In this document: positions 59,222 through 64,000 of the stretch, one piece after another
Layout of the letters: each line of letters begins with the position of its first letter
Numbering within the stretch: the stretch's first letter is position 1
From: Dysosmobacter segnis
GTDB lineage: Bacteria; Bacillota; Clostridia; Oscillospirales; Oscillospiraceae
Direction: 5' to 3'
Assembly: GCF_014297285.1 (NCBI RefSeq)
Contig: NZ_JACOQI010000007.1
Span: forward strand, 1 to 64,000
Length of the DNA stretch: 64,000 bases
The notes under the pieces: model-generated
What the model saw: the letters and a program-made list of their open reading frames with translations, nothing else
What the model was told of the DNA's origin: nothing
The model's database searches: none
Made by a program: the position numbers and the translations under genes

Positions 59222-60220
59222 ATGGCAGTCAATTTAAAGGGCCGCAGCTTTCTCTCGCTGGCCGATTTTACCCCGGAGGAGCTTCGCTACCTGCTGGATC
59301 TGGGCCACGACCTGAAGGCCAAGCGGCGGGCAGGCGTCTGCGCCCCCACCATGCAGGGCAAGCACATTGTCCTGCTGTTTGAAAAGACCTCCACTCGCAC
59401 CCGCTGTTCCTTTGAGGTAGCGGCCACCCAGGAGGGCGCCCATGTCACCTATCTGGACGCCGGTTCTTCCCAGATGGGCAAAAAGGAATCTCTGGAGGAC
59501 AGCGCCAAGGTGCTGGGCCGGTTCTTTGACGGCATCGAGTACCGGGGCTACGAGCAGTCCGTGGTGGAGGATCTTGCCAAGTGGTCCGGTGTGCCGGTGT
59601 GGAACGGCCTGACGGACGCCGACCATCCCACCCAGATCTTAGCGGATCTGATGACCATTGAGGAGCACTGCAAAAAGCCTTTAAACAAGATCAAGGTGGT
59701 GTTCCCCGGCGATGTGCGGAACAACATGTGCTATGCGTGGATGATGGGCGCAGCCAAGTTGGGAATGCACTTTGTAGCCATGGGGCCGGAGGAGCTGGCC
59801 AAGCAGATGGATCAGGAGGTGGTGCAGTCCACCTTTGCCGAGGCCCGGAAAAACGGCGGCCTCATCGAGATCACTGACCACGCAGAAGACTTAAAGGGCG
59901 CTGACGTGATCTATGGTGATGTGTGGGCTTCCATGGGTGAGGAAGCCCAGATCCCGGAGCGGGTAGGGCTGCTGTCCCCCTTCCGGGTGACGATGGACAC
60001 CCTGAAGGCCACGGAGAATCCCGACGTGCTGTATCTCCACTGTCTCCCCTCCTTCCACGATTTTGAAACGAAAATGGCGAAGGAATGGCAGGCCAAGGGC
60101 GTGGACATCCGGGAGGTCACCGACGAGGTGTTCCGCTCCCGTCACAGCGTGGTTTTCGACGAGGCGGAGAACCGGATGCACTCCATCAAGGCCGTGATGG
60201 TGGCTACCATCGGCGCATAA
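59222..60220 (+). CDS. arcB: Ornithine carbamoyltransferase (probably catabolic)
   Basis: A 332-residue enzyme. Carbamoyl-phosphate binding FEKTSTRTRCSFEVA (about 53-67), ADHPTQILADLMT, ornithine-binding DVWASMGEE and the catalytic HCLPSFHD (about 272-279) are all present. Length and sequence fit ArcB/ArgF enzymes. Next to arginine deiminase and a transporter it most likely breaks citrulline into ornithine and carbamoyl phosphate, rather than working in biosynthesis. Confidence 0.95.
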   Translation: MAVNLKGRSFLSLADFTPEELRYLLDLGHDLKAKRRAGVCAPTMQGKHIVLLFEKTSTRTRCSFEVAATQEGAHVTYLDAGSSQMGKKESLEDSAKVLGRFFDGIEYRGYEQSVVEDLAKWSGVPVWNGLTDADHPTQILADLMTIEEHCKKPLNKIKVVFPGDVRNNMCYAWMMGAAKLGMHFVAMGPEELAKQMDQEVVQSTFAEARKNGGLIEITDHAEDLKGADVIYGDVWASMGEEAQIPERVGLLSPFRVTMDTLKATENPDVLYLHCLPSFHDFETKMAKEWQAKGVDIREVTDEVFRSRHSVVFDEAENRMHSIKAVMVATIGA

Positions 60221-60247
60221 GTCAGTCCGCAAGGAGGAAGTGTTCCC

Positions 60248-61636
60248 ATGGAGCAACGCAAATTCCAGATGCCCACCGCGTATACGATCCTGTTCTGCCT
60301 GATTCTTCTGGTGGCACTGTCCACATGGTTCATCCCGGCGGGCAGTTATGACTACGCCGATGGTATCCCCATCTCCGGCAGCTATCACGCCGTCGCCCCC
60401 GCGCCGCAGGGCATCGGTGCGGCACTGAAGGCCGCCTTCCGAGGCTTTTATGACGCAGTGGATGTCTGCGTGTTCATCCTGATGGTGGGCGGTTTTCTGG
60501 GCGTTGTGATGAAGACCGGGGCCATCGACGCCGGAGTCAGCAACGTGATTTCCCGGCTGCAAGGCCGGGAAAACCTGCTCATTACTATTTTAATGCTGTT
60601 TTTCGGTCTGGGCGGCACCACCTACGGCATGTGGGAGGAGACCATGGCCTTCTTCCCTCTGCTGCTGCCTATTTTTCTGGCGGCGGGCTATGACGCGGTG
60701 GTGGGCGTGGCGGTGATCCTGCTGGGGGCCGGGGCCGGCGTCATCGCCTCCACGGTGAATCCCTTCGCCACCGGCATCGCCGCAGGCTTCGCCGGGGTCT
60801 CTCTGGGAGAGGGCCTTCTCTGGCGGCTCATTCAGTTCGTGATCTTTGAGGGTGCCGCCATCTGGTATGTCTCCGCCTACGCCGCCCGGATAAAGCGGGA
60901 CCCAAGCCGCTCCGTGGTGGGCATCGGCGCAGGCAGGCTTCACGCAGACGTGGGCCGCGTCCAGCCTCTCACCCGGCGTCACGCCGCCATCCTCCTTATT
61001 TTTGCCGCCACCTTCCTCACCATGATCTACGGCGTTATTCCCTTTGATGAAATGGGCCTGCCCCTGCCGGTCTTGGGCTGGTGGTTCCCGGAGCTGTCCG
61101 CTCTGTTTTTAGTGGCGGGCATCGTGGTGGGGCTGATGGACCGGCTCAGCGAGGTGGAGTTGGCGGAGACCTTCGTCTCCGGCTGTACGGATCTTTTGGG
61201 CGTAGCCTTCATCATCGGCATCAGCCGGGGCATCACCGTACTGATGAATGACGGCCATATCACCGACACCATTCTTCACTGGGGAGAGACGGCCCTCTCC
61301 GGCCTTGGCTCCACCTCCTTCGTGTTGCTGGTCTTTTTGATCTACCTGCCGTTGTCCGTGCTGATTCCGTCCTCCTCCGGTCTGGCCACACTGTCCGTGC
61401 CGGTGGTGGCTCCGCTGGGACAGTTCGCCGGGGTGGGCGGTGACGTGGTGGTGACGGCCTTCCAGTCCGCCTGCGGTCTTGTGAATCTGGTGACGCCTAC
61501 CGCCGCCGTGGTGATGGGCGCGCTGGCGCTGGGCCGCATCCCCTACGAAAAATGGCTGAAATTCGTGTGGAAGCTGATACTGCTTTTCCTGCTGCTGACC
61601 GGCCTATTGCTGGTGCTTGCAGCCGCGCTGTCCTGA
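60248..61636 (+). CDS. YfcC-family transporter, likely amino-acid antiporter
   Basis: A 462-residue protein with about 12 membrane helices, beginning MEQRKFQMPTAYTILFCLIL. Segments GGTTYGMWEETMAFFPLLLP, GAGAGVIASTVNPFATGIAA and VLIPSSSGLATLSVPVVAPL are typical of the YfcC/DcuC-like (ion transporter) superfamily. It lies 27 bp after arcB (GGAGGAAGTGTTCCC ribosome site), so arginine/ornithine exchange is the likely job. Substrate inferred from context only. Confidence 0.85.
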   Translation: MEQRKFQMPTAYTILFCLILLVALSTWFIPAGSYDYADGIPISGSYHAVAPAPQGIGAALKAAFRGFYDAVDVCVFILMVGGFLGVVMKTGAIDAGVSNVISRLQGRENLLITILMLFFGLGGTTYGMWEETMAFFPLLLPIFLAAGYDAVVGVAVILLGAGAGVIASTVNPFATGIAAGFAGVSLGEGLLWRLIQFVIFEGAAIWYVSAYAARIKRDPSRSVVGIGAGRLHADVGRVQPLTRRHAAILLIFAATFLTMIYGVIPFDEMGLPLPVLGWWFPELSALFLVAGIVVGLMDRLSEVELAETFVSGCTDLLGVAFIIGISRGITVLMNDGHITDTILHWGETALSGLGSTSFVLLVFLIYLPLSVLIPSSSGLATLSVPVVAPLGQFAGVGGDVVVTAFQSACGLVNLVTPTAAVVMGALALGRIPYEKWLKFVWKLILLFLLLTGLLLVLAAALS

Positions 61637-61641
61637 TCGGA

Positions 61642-61672
61642 CCGCCGTGCCCTCCGGGGCGCGGCGGTTTTT
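61642..61672 (+). terminator. Terminator of the arginine-catabolism genes
   Basis: CCGCCGTGCCC pairs with GGGGCGCGGCGG (one mismatch) and is followed by TTTTTTCGC, five bases past the transporter stop. Confidence 0.85.
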
Positions 61673-61733
61673 TCGCATAGCGCCGTACGCCGCCGCATAG
61701 ATATGGAAATGGACAAACACAGGAGGCGTCGCT

Positions 61734-62678
61734 ATGAAGAAATGTTTTTTTGCCTTGGTCCTGCCGCTGGCCTTGCTGCTCACCGCCTGCGGCAGAGAAC
61801 CGAGACCCGCCGCTCTCCTTTTAGGACAGGCTGCGGACTTAAACGAATCGGAGACCCTGTTGGTGATCGACGGGCAGAACATCCCCGCGTGGGAATACCT
61901 CTATTGGCTGGCACTGGACTGCCGCCAGATGGAGGAACGCTGCGAAGCTGCCGGGGAATCAGTGGACTGGACCGCTCCTCTCTCTGACGGCGGCACACTG
62001 GGGGATCTGGTAAAAGCCGATGCGTTGGCGGACACAGCCCTGTACACCGCCGTGGAGACCTGGGCGGCGGCATACGGCTGCACGCTGACGGACGTTGAGC
62101 GGAACGCACTTCCGGAACGGCACTACGCCTATCTGACGCCGGAGCAGGAGCGGCATCTGACGGAGGCCGGTGTGCAATATGCCAAATTATACGCCCTCTA
62201 CGAGACCCCCGGCAGTGCCTTGGCCCCCACGGAAAGCGAGCTGACCCTTTTTGAACAGCAAACTGCTCCGCTGACGGCAGAACGGCTCCTGATCCCTTTC
62301 GGCTCTGACCGGGAAGCCGCCCGGCAAAAGGCAGCGGAGCTGTTCGCGCATCTGAACGCCGCCGCGGATCCGGCAGCCGCCTATGATACGCTGCTGGCAG
62401 AGACCGGAGGCGCATTATTGGAAGAAACGGATTGGACGCCCTCCCTTCAGGATGCGGCGGCCGCTCTGGAACCGGGACAGTTTTCCGGCATTATCGAGAC
62501 CGAAAACGGTTTCGTCATCCTCCGGCGTCTGCCTGCGGACCGGGACGCTCTGCGGGAAGCCTACTTCGACAGCCTGCTGCAAAGTGCCGCTGATGCCAGC
62601 GAGATTCAGGTCTCTTCCGCCTATGAAACCCTGCGTCCCGCCGCCTTCTGGACCGCACTGAAGCAGGCCTCCGGCTGA
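61734..62678 (+). CDS. PpiC/SurA-like lipoprotein (peptidyl-prolyl isomerase type)
   Basis: A 314-residue lipoprotein: signal peptide with lipobox LLLTAC (Cys about residue 20). A SurA-like N-terminal part (LLVIDGQNIPAWEYLYWLAL) and a C-terminal parvulin-like stretch follow (AERLLIPFGSDREAARQKAAELFAHL ... LEPGQFSGIIETENGFVILR; both longer than quoted here, about 195-275). The isomerase motif is weak, so it may be a non-catalytic foldase relative of PrsA. ACAGGAGGCGTCGCT precedes the ATG. Confidence 0.8.
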   Translation: MKKCFFALVLPLALLLTACGREPRPAALLLGQAADLNESETLLVIDGQNIPAWEYLYWLALDCRQMEERCEAAGESVDWTAPLSDGGTLGDLVKADALADTALYTAVETWAAAYGCTLTDVERNALPERHYAYLTPEQERHLTEAGVQYAKLYALYETPGSALAPTESELTLFEQQTAPLTAERLLIPFGSDREAARQKAAELFAHLNAAADPAAAYDTLLAETGGALLEETDWTPSLQDAAAALEPGQFSGIIETENGFVILRRLPADRDALREAYFDSLLQSAADASEIQVSSAYETLRPAAFWTALKQASG

Positions 62679-62776
62679 GGTCATTTTTTACATTGTTAAA
62701 TTTTCGTCAATTTAGACGAAAGTCACAACAGTTTTGTCAAAGATTTAACAAAAATTCGTGAAATACAAGATTATCG

Positions 62777-62805
62777 TTGACGGGGGCCTCAAAAGCGCCT
62801 ATAAT
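62777..62805 (+). promoter_or_regulatory. Promoter of the thiolase gene
   Basis: TTGACG, 17 bp, TATAAT. The 5' untranslated region of about 110 bases contains a GACGGA/TCCGTC hairpin at about 62880-62896 before AAAACGGAGGATCAAC, the ribosome site. No known riboswitch recognised. Confidence 0.85.
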
Positions 62806-62924
62806 TTCATTTGCAGAGGTGGAAAACGAGTGCGTTTGCCAAAAAATTAACAAGCATCTCTGCCCCTGTTACTATAATCCTGACGGACTTTTCCGTCTAA
62901 AAAAACACAAAACGGAGGATCAAC

Positions 62925-64000
62925 ATGAAAGAACTTTATGTCGTAAATTGCTGCCGTACCGCTATCGGCTCCTTTGGTGGCTCTCTGAAGAACACCCCCG
63001 CCGTGGACATGGGCGCTATCGTTGTCAAGGAAGCCCTGAAGCGCGCTAACGTCGCTCCCGAGAACGTGGACGAGCTGATGTTCGGCTGCATCCTCACTGC
63101 CGGCCAGGGCCAGAACCCCGCCCGTCAGGTCTCTGTGAAGGCTGGCATCCCCTATTCCGTTCCCGCTTACACCGTGGGCATGGTCTGCGGCTCCGGCATG
63201 AAGTCTGTCATCGAGGGCGCCCGTTCCATCCTGGCCGGTGACTCCGACATCGTGGTCTGCGGCGGCACCGAGAACATGAGCGCTGCTCCTTACACCCTGC
63301 CCGACGAGCGCTGGGGCGCCCGTATGAGCGACAAGAAGGTTGTCGACGAGATGATCAAGGACGGCCTGTGGGACGCTTTCAACAACTATCACATGGGCAC
63401 CACCGCTGAGAACATCAATGATATCTGGGGCATCACCCGCCGCGAGCAGGATGAGTTCGCCGCAGCTTCTCAGCAGAAGGCCTGCGCTGCCCGCGACTCC
63501 GGCCGTTTCGATGACGAGATCGTTCCCGTCCCCGTGAAGGTCAAGAAGGAGATCGTGGAGTTCAAGCGTGACGAGTATCCCAAGGAGGGTGTCACCGCTG
63601 ACAGCATCGCCAAGCTGCGCGGCGCTTTCCCCGTGGGCCCCGAGTCCCCCAATCCTCAGGTTGTGAACACCTTTGAGCCCACCGGCATTCAGGACGCCGA
63701 GGATAAGGGCACGCCCCGCGTGACCGCCGCCAACGCCTCCGGTATCAATGACGGTGCTGCCGCCATCGTGCTGGCCTCCGGCGAGGCTGTTGAGAAGTAC
63801 GGCCTGAAGCCCATGGTCAAGCTGATCGGCTGGGGCCAGGGCGGTGTTGATCCCAAGATCATGGGTGTCGGCCCCGTTGTGGCTTCCCGCGCTGCTATGG
63901 CTAAGGCTGGCGTGTCCATCGAGGACATCGATCTGGTCGAGGCTAACGAGGCTTTCGCTGCTCAGTCCATCGCTGTGGCCCGCGAGCTGCACTTTGACAT
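62925..64000 (+). CDS. thlA: Acetyl-CoA acetyltransferase (thiolase), 3' end outside the window
   Basis: At least 358 residues from MKELYVVNCCRTAIGSFGGS. The nucleophile Cys88 lies in VGMVCGSGMKSV; CGGTENMSAAPYTLP, TAANASGINDGAAAIVLASG and DLVEANEAFAAQSIAVAREL are thiolase-family motifs. The final catalytic His and Cys motifs (G-H-P, C-x-G) lie beyond position 64000. It condenses two acetyl-CoA to acetoacetyl-CoA, usually the first step of butyrate formation, in line with acetyl-CoA supply by the pyruvate oxidoreductase. Further butyrate genes may follow to the right. Confidence 0.96.
   Translation, partial: MKELYVVNCCRTAIGSFGGSLKNTPAVDMGAIVVKEALKRANVAPENVDELMFGCILTAGQGQNPARQVSVKAGIPYSVPAYTVGMVCGSGMKSVIEGARSILAGDSDIVVCGGTENMSAAPYTLPDERWGARMSDKKVVDEMIKDGLWDAFNNYHMGTTAENINDIWGITRREQDEFAAASQQKACAARDSGRFDDEIVPVPVKVKKEIVEFKRDEYPKEGVTADSIAKLRGAFPVGPESPNPQVVNTFEPTGIQDAEDKGTPRVTAANASGINDGAAAIVLASGEAVEKYGLKPMVKLIGWGQGGVDPKIMGVGPVVASRAAMAKAGVSIEDIDLVEANEAFAAQSIAVARELHFD

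Noticed and set aside
62847..63992. 381-residue minus-strand frame over the thiolase region
   Set aside because: The plus strand encodes clear thiolase motifs running off the window end; the minus frame has no recognisable domain.

Overview
The window looks like a member of the gut Clostridia, most likely the Oscillospiraceae/Flavonifractor side. This rests on a G+C-rich chromosome with a one-chain pyruvate:ferredoxin oxidoreductase, rubrerythrin, arginine deiminase genes and a butyrate-type thiolase. It is an inference from gene content, not a species call. About 49.5 kb is stacked mobile DNA, and 49.6-64 kb is ordinary chromosome.

Mobile part, left to right. (1) Positions 1-6871 are the inside of a Tn4451-family (TnpX/TnpW) element. 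It carries erm(B) with its leader peptide, plus debris of a pAMbeta1/pSM19035-type plasmid: a truncated omega repressor, eight omega operator heptads and the tail of topB. A lipoprotein and a membrane protein follow erm(B). The element breaks the virD4 coupling-protein gene of a second ICE. (2) 6872-9044 is a fragment of that ICE (virD4 N-terminus, pcfB, a replication-initiator-like gene, a Cys-rich small gene). It abuts a large serine recombinase that has lost its catalytic N-terminus (9145-10578). (3) 10698 to about 21470 is an apparently complete mobilizable element: XRE regulators, TnpV, RepA-like protein, MobA/MobL relaxase with a recognisable oriT, CHC2 primase, VapE helicase and an intact large serine recombinase. 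It sits in a Maff2-family pilin-like gene, of which short pieces remain at 10666-10697 and 21456-21545.

(4) From 21456 to about 49564 runs the right part of a Tn1549-like conjugative element. It has VirB6-like, PrgI and VirB4 proteins, a cytosine methyltransferase, an NlpC/P60 hydrolase, DUF4315/DUF4366 proteins, TopB, an ArdA-DUF3846 fusion, MobA/MobC, a TetR-ABC-MFS efflux cassette, a sigma-like factor, Xis and a tyrosine integrase. A+T-rich islets interrupt this backbone: a DUF4160-like protein, a HEPN-like protein, an HNH-like nuclease, and a metallo-beta-lactamase-fold hydrolase paired with a four-helix membrane protein. These look like separately acquired accessory or defence cargo. The integrase lies next to the 3' end of an intact tRNA-Arg(CCT); a damaged second tRNA-Arg follows.

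Chromosomal part: nifJ, a comM/yifB ATPase, a 22-residue peptide gene with its own promoter and terminator, rubrerythrin, thiamine pyrophosphokinase, arginine deiminase, ornithine carbamoyltransferase, a YfcC-type transporter (likely an arginine catabolism set), a PpiC-like lipoprotein and a thiolase cut by the window end. A 0.9-kb intergenic stretch before the carbamoyltransferase gene is packed with near-perfect palindromes.
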